From Propionibacteriales bacterium (GTDB lineage: Bacteria; Actinomycetota; Actinomycetes; Propionibacteriales; Propionibacteriaceae), in NCBI GenBank assembly GCA_030453285.1, contig JAKDKP010000204.1, positions 1-5,459 of the forward strand: 5,459 nucleotides of DNA, given 5' to 3'. A program made the translations under genes and the position numbers. The notes beneath the pieces were generated by a model. It had not been told where the DNA came from. It did no database searches and was given only the letters and a program-made list of their open reading frames with translations. Positions 1 to 5,154 of the stretch are shown here, piece after piece (the first letter of the stretch is position 1; the number at the start of each line of letters is the position of its first letter).

Positions 1-1097
1 AACACGAGTCGGCCGCGCACCGGACGCAGCACCGTACCGCGTTTGACCAGGGCATCGACGGCCCAGGCGATCTGTGAGCTTGACTCCTTGCCGACCGCTC
101 GGGCCAGATCTGCGACGGCAGCCTCGCCCCCCAGCTCGGCCAGAGCCACCAGGATCCGCTGCCCCTCGGCCGGGGACGCCTCCCAGGCTCCTTCGTAGTA
201 CGCCTCCAATTGCGGGGCAGCGGCGTCCATGCCGGCCCGTACGGAATCGATCGTGACCAGGTCGCCGTCGCGATGCAGCCAGACCTCGTGGCCCAGCTCC
301 TGGATGAACGCCGGGTACCCACCCGACAATTCCACCGCCAACTCCAGCGCGTCGGGGGTCCATCGCCCACCGGCCTGCCGGACCGGAAGCAGAAACGCGT
401 CCCGGGTGGCGTCGGCATCGAGGTAGCCCAGGATGATCCGCCGATAGACCCGCTCGGCATGGCTCGACGAGCGCCCCACCATTCGGGCGGTGTCACCGGG
501 CAGCCCGGCAAAACAGACGAACAGGGGCGGCTTGTCGGCGTCCCGTTCCCCCAGCAGCGATACCAGTTCGGACAGATTCACCAGGCTGGCGTGGTCGGCG
601 TACTGGGTTTCATCGACCAGCAGGGCCACACCGGAGCCGCCACGATCGCGCACCTGCTGGGTGGCGGCGAGGAGGCGTTCCATGAAGGCGCTGTCGACCA
701 GCTTGTTGTCGGGACCGAGCTCCCGTTCGAGTTCCACCCCGCCGAGCGGGGTGGTGATGGCCGCCCGGGTCAGCCGGCCGTGGGCCTTGGCGAAGTCGGA
801 CTCCTGCAGGGCGCGGTCGACCGCGGCGCCGATCCGATCCATCACCGACTCCCGTCCCGACGCCTGGCACCGCACCCGTACGGCCAGACAGCCGGCCACC
901 AGGGCAGCTTCGGCGAACTCCTTGAGCAGGGAGGTCTTGCCCACCCCCCGTACGCCGGTGATGATCAGGTGCCGCGACTGGGTGTGCCCGAAGGCATCGA
1001 AGTCGGTCAGCACGCGCTGCCATTCGCGCAGCTCGGCCTCCCGACCCTCGAGCCGGAACGGACTGGTCCCCGCACCGGGGAAGAAGGGGCCTTCCAT
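1..1097 (-). CDS. AAA/STAND-type ATP-binding protein (3' end cut by window)
   Basis: This is a P-loop ATPase of the AAA_16/Cdc6-like or STAND type, presumably cytosolic, with unknown target. The reading frame runs without a stop from an ATG at 1097 to the window edge (365 complete codons), so the C-terminus is missing. The N-terminus carries a FRLEGREAEL segment typical of these ATPases (residues 14-23). Walker A is GVRGVGKTS at 48-56 (Lys54), Walker B is GVALLVDE at 156-163 (Asp162, Glu163), and a sensor-1-like strand FVCFAGLP lies at 193-200. Residues about 308-365 look like a winged helix (EGQRILVALAELGG, then ADLARAVGKESSSQIAWAVD), suggesting DNA binding or an effector-coupling domain. 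The start is supported either by AGGA 8 bases upstream or by a TAGGAT -10 box 7 bases upstream, which would make it leaderless. It follows rpmA on the same strand but behind a terminator. The family is sure; the biological role is not. Confidence 0.85.
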   Translation of the reverse strand, partial: MEGPFFPGAGTSPFRLEGREAELREWQRVLTDFDAFGHTQSRHLIITGVRGVGKTSLLKEFAEAALVAGCLAVRVRCQASGRESVMDRIGAAVDRALQESDFAKAHGRLTRAAITTPLGGVELERELGPDNKLVDSAFMERLLAATQQVRDRGGSGVALLVDETQYADHASLVNLSELVSLLGERDADKPPLFVCFAGLPGDTARMVGRSSSHAERVYRRIILGYLDADATRDAFLLPVRQAGGRWTPDALELAVELSGGYPAFIQELGHEVWLHRDGDLVTIDSVRAGMDAAAPQLEAYYEGAWEASPAEGQRILVALAELGGEAAVADLARAVGKESSSQIAWAVDALVKRGTVLRPVRGRLV

Positions 1098-1104
1098 GAC
1101 AAGG

Positions 1105-1110
1105 ATCCTA
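1105..1110 (-). promoter_or_regulatory. -10 box (TAGGAT) of the ATPase gene
   Basis: On the minus strand TAGGAT fits the actinobacterial TAnnnT -10 pattern and ends 7 bases before the ATG at 1097, so transcription could begin at or next to the start codon. No convincing -35 is present: TTGCCG lies 20 bases upstream, which is too far. The region where a -35 would sit is taken up by the ACC[A/T]AAA array. The same bases contain AGGA, which could instead act as a ribosome binding site. Confidence 0.45.
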
Positions 1111-1153
1111 ACCAAAAAGACCAAAAATGGCGGCAAGTTTAGGTAGTTTTGGT
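1111..1153. repeat. Four-copy ACC[A/T]AAA motif array, two direct and two inverted
   Basis: ACCAAAAA occurs at 1111-1118 and 1120-1127 on the plus strand. After a 9-base spacer, the minus strand carries ACCTAAAC (1144-1137) and ACCAAAAC (1153-1146). Copies within each arm start 9 bases apart. The two 17-base arms are reverse complements at 13 of 17 positions. The stretch is clearly AT-richer than the rest of the window and abuts the putative -10 of the ATPase gene. This layout suggests an operator or activator site for a regulator that binds several times; the regulator is unknown. Confidence 0.5.
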
Positions 1154-1182
1154 GAGGGAGTCACTCCACCACCATGGAATGG

Positions 1183-1217
1183 ACGAAGGCCCGCACCGAC
1201 TCGGTGCGGGCCTTCGT
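1183..1217 (-). terminator. Strong hairpin terminator after rpmA
   Basis: A perfect 17-base inverted repeat (1183-1199 against 1201-1217, arm ACGAAGGCCCGCACCGA) is centred on one base, giving an RNA stem of about 15-16 pairs with a tiny loop. It begins 11 bases past the rpmA stop codon. No T-run follows on either strand, which is common among GC-rich actinobacterial terminators. It should separate the ribosomal operon from the ATPase gene. Confidence 0.8.
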
Positions 1218-1227
1218 ACGGGCTGAT

Positions 1228-1494
1228 TCAGGAGGCGACGGGAGCCTCGACAGCGATGTTGACCACACGGCGGCCACGGCGGGTGCCGAACTCGACCTTG
1301 CCGGCGACCAGAGCAAACAGTGTGTCGTCGCCACCGCGACCGACACCGTCACCGGGGTGGAAGTGGGTCCCCCGCTGGCGAACGATGATCTCGCCGGCGT
1401 TGACCTGCTGGCCACCGAAGCGCTTCACGCCGAGGCGTTGCGCATTGGAGTCGCGACCGTTACGGGTGGACGCTGCACCCTTCTTGTGTGCCAT
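1228..1494 (-). CDS. rpmA: 50S ribosomal protein L27
   Basis: L27 is a component of the large ribosomal subunit whose N-terminal tail reaches toward the peptidyl transferase centre. The 88-residue product is the normal family length and opens with [20 protein letters not shown], followed by [23 protein letters not shown] and [19 protein letters not shown], all hallmark L27 segments. There is no cleavable N-terminal extension of the kind seen in Firmicutes. The ATG at 1494 lies 6 bases after the rplU stop codon, and its ribosome binding site (GAGGA) overlaps that stop (TGAGGAACCATG), pointing to translational coupling with rplU. A strong hairpin terminator follows. Downstream there is an ATPase gene instead of the usual obg. 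Confidence 0.98.
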   Translation of the reverse strand: MAHKKGAASTRNGRDSNAQRLGVKRFGGQQVNAGEIIVRQRGTHFHPGDGVGRGGDDTLFALVAGKVEFGTRRGRRVVNIAVEAPVAS

Positions 1495-1500
1495 GGTTCC

Positions 1501-1809
1501 TCAGCTCTCGATCCCGGTGACCTTGACCTGGGTGTACCGCTGACGGTGGCCCTGGCGCTTCCGGTACCCGGTCTTGTTCTTGTACTTCAGGATGCGGATC
1601 TTGGGACCCTTGGTCTCGGCCAGCACCTCGGCGGTCACCGAGACCTTGCCCAGGTCGCCTTTCTCGGAGGTGACGGCATCGCCGTCGACCAGCAGGAGGG
1701 GCTGGAGGTTGACGGTCGCGCCGACCTCGTCGAGGACCTTGTCGATCTCGAGGACGTCGCCGACGGCAACCTTGTGCTGGCGGCCGCCACTGCGCACGAT
1801 CGCGTACAC
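1501..1809 (-). CDS. rplU: 50S ribosomal protein L21
   Basis: L21 is a 23S rRNA-binding protein of the large subunit. The product has 102 residues, the usual length. It begins [18 protein letters not shown], the classic L21 start, and has the conserved C-terminal segment [16 protein letters not shown] followed by YTQVKVTGI. The start codon is GTG at 1809; homology fixes it, since the family begins MYAIV. A modest ribosome binding site (TAGG) lies about 5 bases upstream. It is the first gene of the rplU-rpmA operon and sits behind a leader of roughly 110 bases from the predicted promoter at 1926-1955. Confidence 0.98.
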   Translation of the reverse strand: MYAIVRSGGRQHKVAVGDVLEIDKVLDEVGATVNLQPLLLVDGDAVTSEKGDLGKVSVTAEVLAETKGPKIRILKYKNKTGYRKRQGHRQRYTQVKVTGIES

Positions 1810-1919
1810 GCTGACCTACTCTCTTCGATGTCTTCTGGCTTCGATGCTGTACGGGCGCCGCTGGAGGGCGCTCTTCGCACTCGTACGACTGGAGACTCAT
1901 CTGTGTCGCCACGCACCGA
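1810..1919 (-). other. Predicted 5' leader of rplU-rpmA mRNA
   Basis: About 110 bases lie between the predicted transcription start (near 1919) and the rplU GTG, with no convincing ORF. The leader contains a small hairpin (GCGCC at 1855-1859 pairing with GGCGC at 1867-1871, loop of 7). It also contains an exact 8-base direct repeat, read as CATCGAAG on the mRNA, at 1839-1846 and 1823-1830, ending 13 bases before the start codon. Leaders of ribosomal protein operons often serve autoregulation; whether this one does is inference. Confidence 0.4.
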
Positions 1920-1925
1920 GGGTCA

Positions 1926-1955
1926 AGACTAGTCGGGGGCTGGCGCCGGGGTCAA
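1926..1955 (-). promoter_or_regulatory. Promoter of rplU-rpmA (TTGACC-18-TAGTCT)
   Basis: On the minus strand TTGACC (1955-1950) matches five of six consensus -35 bases. It is followed after 18 bases by TAGTCT (1931-1926), a TAnnnT -10 box. This is a good housekeeping sigma promoter for a GC-rich actinomycete and is suitably strong for a ribosomal operon. It is back to back with the promoter of the HipA-like gene, with the two -35 boxes only 5 bases apart. Confidence 0.6.
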
Positions 1956-1960
1956 ACCGG

Positions 1961-1990
1961 CTGACGCCTCTCCGCAACCCTCACTAGGGT
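1961..1990 (+). promoter_or_regulatory. Promoter of the HipA-like gene (CTGACG-18-TAGGGT)
   Basis: CTGACG (1961-1966, four of six consensus bases) is followed by an 18-base spacer and TAGGGT (1985-1990). The -10 box ends 7 bases before the GTG at 1998, so the transcript would start at the codon itself and be leaderless. The bases AGGGTGG (1986-1992) could alternatively be a ribosome binding site, 5 bases ahead of the GTG; both readings support the same start. Confidence 0.5.
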
Positions 1991-1997
1991 GGCGCCT

Positions 1998-2777
1998 GTG
2001 ACACCTGACATCCCTTCCCGACTGCCGTCGGTGACGGCCACGGCCTATCTCACTCCCCTGCGGGAGGGTGGCTCCCTGCCCGGCCTGATGGAAGCCGACG
2101 ACCTCGGGACGTACGTTGTCAAGTTCACCGGTGCCGGACAGGGGCCACGCGCGCTGGTCGCCGAGATCATCGTCGGTGAGATCGCCCACGCGATCGGCGT
2201 ACGCACCCCCGCGCTGGCCCTGGCCGAGGTGGACGTCGAGATCGGGCGCCGTGAACCCTACGATGAGGTCCAGGACCTGCTGGTCGCCAGCGCCGGCACC
2301 AACCTGGCCGTCGACTTCCTGCCTGGGGCGATCGGGTACGACCGGGCGATCATGGTGCCGGCGGCGGATGCCGCGCGGATCGTGTGGCTGGACGCCTTCG
2401 TGGCCAACGTTGACCGATCGGCGCGCAACACGAACCTGCTGATCTGGCATCGGGACCTGTGGGCCATCGACCACGGCGCCTGCCTACGCTTCCACCACGC
2501 CTGGGGCGACGTGGACGCCTTCGCCCGGTCGCCGTACCGGCACGATGATCACGTCCTGCGCGGACTGGGGGATCCACGAGCGGTCCACGAGGAGCTGTCG
2601 ACGCTGGTCACCGCCGAGCTGCTCACCGCGGTGCTGGCGCTGGTGCCCGACGCCTGGTTGGCACCCGATCCCAACCGACCGGACCCCCGCGCCCCCGAAA
2701 CGGCCGAAGCCGCCCGGGACGCGTACGCGCGCTATCTCATCGCGCGGCTGGCGGCGAGTGAGGCGTGGCTGTCGTGA
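1998..2777 (+). CDS. HipA-like family kinase (compact, HipA_2 type)
   Basis: This looks like a stand-alone protein kinase related to the HipA/PI3K-like fold; its substrate is unknown. The product is 259 residues, much shorter than classical HipA (about 440). The N-terminal lobe has TAYLTPLREGGSLPGLMEADD (15-35), then YVVKFTGAGQG (39-49) with the likely ATP-binding Lys42 and a Gly-rich loop. The C-lobe has WLDAFVANVDRSARNTNLL (130-148): Asp139 and Asn144 have the D-x4-N spacing of the HipA catalytic loop. LWAIDHGACL (154-163) follows, with Asp158 as the probable metal ligand. It therefore appears catalytically intact. GTG at 1998 is chosen over GTG at 1989 because the -10/ribosome-binding bases lie just upstream of it and overlap the earlier codon. 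Its stop overlaps the DUF3037 start by 4 bases, so the two are co-translated. No XRE-type HipB antitoxin lies beside it. Confidence 0.85.
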   Translation: MTPDIPSRLPSVTATAYLTPLREGGSLPGLMEADDLGTYVVKFTGAGQGPRALVAEIIVGEIAHAIGVRTPALALAEVDVEIGRREPYDEVQDLLVASAGTNLAVDFLPGAIGYDRAIMVPAADAARIVWLDAFVANVDRSARNTNLLIWHRDLWAIDHGACLRFHHAWGDVDAFARSPYRHDDHVLRGLGDPRAVHEELSTLVTAELLTAVLALVPDAWLAPDPNRPDPRAPETAEAARDAYARYLIARLAASEAWLS

Positions 2778-3157
2778 ATCCCTTCCAGTACGCGATCCTG
2801 CGCGCCGTGCCGCGGGTCGACCGCGGCGAATTCATCAACATCGGAGTGGTGCTGCACTGCCAGGCCGAGGACTACCTGGGGGCAGCCCTGGCGATCGATG
2901 AGCGGCGCCTGCTGGCCCTCGACCCGCACATCGACCTCACCGTCCTGCACGCCGCCGCCGACGCCGTCGTACGGGCCTGTGCGGCCCCAGTCGGCACGGC
3001 CCGGGAGAACTCGGGGCTGGCCATCCGGTTCGGCATGCTGACCGCCCCGCGCAGTGCGTTGATCCAGCCCTCGCCCGTCCATGCCGGGATGACCAACGAT
3101 GCGGCAGCCACCCTGGCCCACCTGATCACCAGTTACGTGGAGCCGCCCTCGCGGTGA
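2774..3157 (+). CDS. DUF3037 family protein
   Basis: This is a small protein (127 residues) of unknown function, recognised by FQYAILRAVPRVDRGEFINIGVVLHC (residues 4-29) and by GLAIRFGMLTAPRSALIQPSPVHAGMT near 82-109, the two conserved blocks of DUF3037. No signal peptide or membrane segment is visible, so it should be cytosolic. The preferred start is GTG at 2774, which forms a GTGA overlap with the stop of the HipA-like gene and has GAGG about 10 bases upstream; GTG at 2765 (adding MAV) is an alternative. Members of this family commonly accompany HipA-like kinases, so it is likely a functional partner, substrate or regulator of the kinase, but that is inferred from gene order. The last 32 bases overlap the convergent rhomboid gene. 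Confidence 0.88.
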   Translation: MNPFQYAILRAVPRVDRGEFINIGVVLHCQAEDYLGAALAIDERRLLALDPHIDLTVLHAAADAVVRACAAPVGTARENSGLAIRFGMLTAPRSALIQPSPVHAGMTNDAAATLAHLITSYVEPPSR

Positions 3158-3770
3158 GGCGTCGACGCGATCGGCGGTGCAGCCACCAGGCCGCCGCCAG
3201 GCCACCGGCCAGCCCTCCGAGGTGGCCCTGCCACGAGATGCCGGCCTGGCCCGGCAACAGACCGGCCAGCATGCCTCCGTACAAGATCAACACCAGAACG
3301 CTGATCACGATCTGCTGGGTGTTGCGGGACAGGAAGCCGCGCAGCCCGAGATAGCCGAACCAGCCGAAGACGATGCCACTGGCGCCGATGGTGAGCGAGC
3401 CCGGTGCGCTGAACAGCCACACCGCCAGCCCGCTGGCCAGGATCGCCGCCGCGATGGCGGTCAGCCACTCCCGCCAACTGTCGCCGAGGATGAAAAAGCC
3501 GAGCAGGAAGAACGGCACCGAGTTGCTGATCAGGTGCTGCCAGTCCACGTGCAACCACGGCGCCACCAGGATCGAGGCGAGGGAGTCGGGATCCCGTGGG
3601 CGGATGCCGAGCAGGTCGAGGGCCCCACCCAGTGCGGTGTCGACGAGTTCGAGGACCCACATCGCAGCAACCAGCAGACCGTTGACGACGGCGGACTGCC
3701 ACACCTGGGATCGTTCGCGACGCGACATCACCTGCCGCCGGGAACCGCCTGCGTTGAACCAGTGGGCCAT
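3126..3770 (-). CDS. Rhomboid family intramembrane serine protease
   Basis: Rhomboids cleave transmembrane proteins within the bilayer using a Ser-His dyad. The 214-residue product has about six hydrophobic segments and all key positions. HLISN (79-83) in the second core helix supplies His79 and Asn83 of the oxyanion region. GASG (129-132) carries the catalytic Ser131. WQGHLGGLAGG (180-190) carries the catalytic His183. The family fold and likely activity are therefore clear; the substrate is not. ATG at 3770 gives a short hydrophilic cytoplasmic N-terminus; ATG at 3728 (MSRRERSQVW) is also possible, and neither has a strong ribosome binding site. It starts 31 bases after the cation exchanger stop, so the two probably share a transcript. 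Its C-terminus is basic (HRRSRRRL). The 3' end overlaps the DUF3037 gene by 32 bases in convergent orientation. Confidence 0.93.
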   Translation of the reverse strand: MAHWFNAGGSRRQVMSRRERSQVWQSAVVNGLLVAAMWVLELVDTALGGALDLLGIRPRDPDSLASILVAPWLHVDWQHLISNSVPFFLLGFFILGDSWREWLTAIAAAILASGLAVWLFSAPGSLTIGASGIVFGWFGYLGLRGFLSRNTQQIVISVLVLILYGGMLAGLLPGQAGISWQGHLGGLAGGLAAAWWLHRRSRRRLTARAAPRNW

Positions 3771-3801
3771 GGGCCCAGTGTGCCGATCCGCACCAACCGG
3801 C

Positions 3802-5052
3802 TCATCGGGCGGTGACGCTCTCCAGCTCCGGCTCGGACGGCTGGGGTTCCTTGGGCAGCCGACGGAACGGTGTGGTCAGCGTGATCCAGAGGTGGTGTCG
3901 GTTGATCACCACGGCCACCACGGCGATCACCAGATAGACCCCGGACAGGATGAGCCGGCCGGTGGTGCTGGGGATGGCGAACTGTACGGCGAACAAGGCG
4001 AGCAACGCGTACGCCGCCCAGCGCGGGAATCTGAGGGCGAGCAGGATCGCCACGCCCAGGACGGTCTGCGCCGCGGTCAGCAGGACCTCCTCGATCTGCC
4101 GGGCGTCGAGGCGCAGCACCCCGTCGCCACCACCGAACAGGTACGCAACCGGAAGGCTGCCGATCAGCAACGTCCACTGGTTGACCTTGGCCGAGATGAG
4201 CATGCCCAGGGCACCGACGGCGTTGCCGCGGGAGGCGAAGATCAACGCAACAATGAACTCCGGAGCCTCGGAGGCGAGCGGTGCTAGCCACTGCACCAGG
4301 AGGAACTCGTCGACGCCGAGCGTTTTGCCCGAACTGATCAAGGACTCGGCGAAGGGTTCGGCACACAGGAAGATGATCACCGCCGCAGCAGTGAACATGA
4401 TGATCACGACCGGGCGTCGGATCCTGGTGGGGAGTGCGCCGATCGGGGCCGCCGGGCCGACCAGTTCGGGCTCGGACGCCTCCCCCGCCAGACCCACTCG
4501 AATCAGATAGAAGACGAAGAACGCCAGGAGCACCACACCCAGGACGATGTTGATCTGGCCGCTGATCGGGATGATGAAGGCGATCAGGGCAGCAATGGCG
4601 AGGAAGCCGACCTCGAGACGGTGCCCCGCCTCCAGCACCACTTCCTTGACCTTCTTGCCACTGCGGCGACTCACCACCGCCAGGCTGACCAGCACCACTG
4701 CCGACCAACCAAGACCCAGCAGCAGCCTGTTGGAGCCGGTCATGTTGGCTGCGGCGTACTGCACGTACGCGGGGTCCGAGCCGGCTCGATAGGCGAAGAA
4801 GAGGTCGACTGCGTACTCCGGGAGGACCGCGATCACCGCCAGGATGGCAACGGCCAGGCCGCCGGAGATGTCCATCTCAGCGGCCTCGGCGGCCCAGGCC
4901 AGCACGAACGAGGCGGCGACCACGGCCAGGCCGAAGACGAGAAGCCCGACCGGCGGCGGCACATGGGTGCCCGATATTCGTACGGCCAGGGCCGGAAGGA
5001 CCAGCAACACCGGCAGTGCCAGGTTGCGGATGACGGTGCGCATGGCCGCCAT
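3802..5052 (-). CDS. CaCA-type cation exchanger (sodium/calcium exchanger family)
   Basis: This is an integral membrane antiporter with two alpha-repeats, as in Na+/Ca2+ and H+/cation exchangers; ion specificity cannot be read from the sequence. It has 416 residues and roughly ten to eleven hydrophobic segments. Alpha-1 contains AVIAVLPEYAVDL (72-84, Glu79) and NMTGSN (103-108). Alpha-2 contains LAPLASEAPEFIVALI (257-272, Glu262 and Glu265), then SRGNAVGALGMLISAKVNQW (274-293). The P-E pair in each repeat is the usual ion-binding signature. A hydrophilic loop (about 187-213) separates the two halves. I chose ATG at 5052 because GAGAG lies 4 bases upstream and the first membrane segment follows directly; ATG at 5043 or 5073 is possible, and the open frame up to 5235 would run through the divergent ArsR gene and is unlikely. 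It is divergent from the ArsR gene and precedes the rhomboid gene. Confidence 0.9.
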   Translation of the reverse strand: MAAMRTVIRNLALPVLLVLPALAVRISGTHVPPPVGLLVFGLAVVAASFVLAWAAEAAEMDISGGLAVAILAVIAVLPEYAVDLFFAYRAGSDPAYVQYAAANMTGSNRLLLGLGWSAVVLVSLAVVSRRSGKKVKEVVLEAGHRLEVGFLAIAALIAFIIPISGQINIVLGVVLLAFFVFYLIRVGLAGEASEPELVGPAAPIGALPTRIRRPVVIIMFTAAAVIIFLCAEPFAESLISSGKTLGVDEFLLVQWLAPLASEAPEFIVALIFASRGNAVGALGMLISAKVNQWTLLIGSLPVAYLFGGGDGVLRLDARQIEEVLLTAAQTVLGVAILLALRFPRWAAYALLALFAVQFAIPSTTGRLILSGVYLVIAVVAVVINRHHLWITLTTPFRRLPKEPQPSEPELESVTAR

Positions 5053-5058
5053 TCTGCT

Positions 5059-5100
5059 CTCACTTTGACACATGCGCAAATGAAGAAACGTCAAAGTGAG
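5059..5100. promoter_or_regulatory. Perfect inverted repeat between exchanger and ArsR genes (candidate operator)
   Basis: CTCACTTTGAC (5059-5069) and GTCAAAGTGAG (5090-5100) are exact reverse complements separated by 20 bases, with centres 31 bases (about three helical turns) apart. Each arm contains TTTGAC, a -35-like element: TTGACA (5065-5070) reads toward the ArsR gene and TTGACG (5095-5090) reads toward the exchanger gene. No matching -10 boxes are convincing. A weaker CAT-N6-ATG palindrome sits inside at 5071-5082. The left arm also reaches the exchanger's ribosome binding site. The position suits autoregulation by the divergent ArsR repressor, which is inference. Confidence 0.65.
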
Positions 5101-5154
5101 TCCGCGCTGGAGCGGCGATGCCGTGGGCCATCGGCGCTGGTGGACAATGACCAG

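Noticed and set aside
210..1142. Long plus-strand open frame (310 codons)
   Set aside because: It lies antisense to the ATPase gene, whose Walker motifs make it the true coding strand. The plus-strand product has no recognisable domain and is low-complexity Gly/Pro/Arg-rich, as expected of a GC-rich shadow frame.
1855..1871. Small GCGCC/GGCGC hairpin in the rplU leader as a riboswitch or attenuator
   Set aside because: It is only five pairs with a 7-base loop in GC-rich DNA, which occurs often by chance; it is mentioned in the leader entry but not claimed as a regulatory element.
1460..1912. Minus-strand frame starting MATQMSLQSYE in the rplU leader
   Set aside because: It overlaps rplU in another frame, and its product is Arg/Pro/Gln-rich with no family resemblance; it also has no good ribosome binding site.
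1904..1926. Second TTGACC at 1926-1921 as an rplU -35 box
   Set aside because: No TAnnnT -10 lies 16-19 bases downstream; the bases there read CAGATG, and this hexamer overlaps the -10 of the better promoter.
1174..1932. Plus-strand open frame of 252 codons
   Set aside because: It is antisense to rplU and rpmA, which are certain genes; the frame also crosses the terminator and the leader.
1929..2474. Minus-strand frame of 181 codons
   Set aside because: It is antisense to the HipA-like gene, which carries conserved kinase motifs on the plus strand.
3144..3161. Hairpin at the convergent DUF3037/rhomboid ends as a bidirectional terminator
   Set aside because: The stem is short, has a bulge, lies inside coding sequence and has no T-run on either side; it is too weak to annotate.
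3373..4287. Plus-strand frame of 304 codons
   Set aside because: It is antisense to the rhomboid and exchanger genes and crosses their junction; its composition is typical of a shadow frame.
3728..4708. Minus-strand frame of 326 codons
   Set aside because: It is in a different frame from the exchanger and rhomboid genes on the same strand, Gly/Arg-rich, and without the membrane segments that the true frames show.
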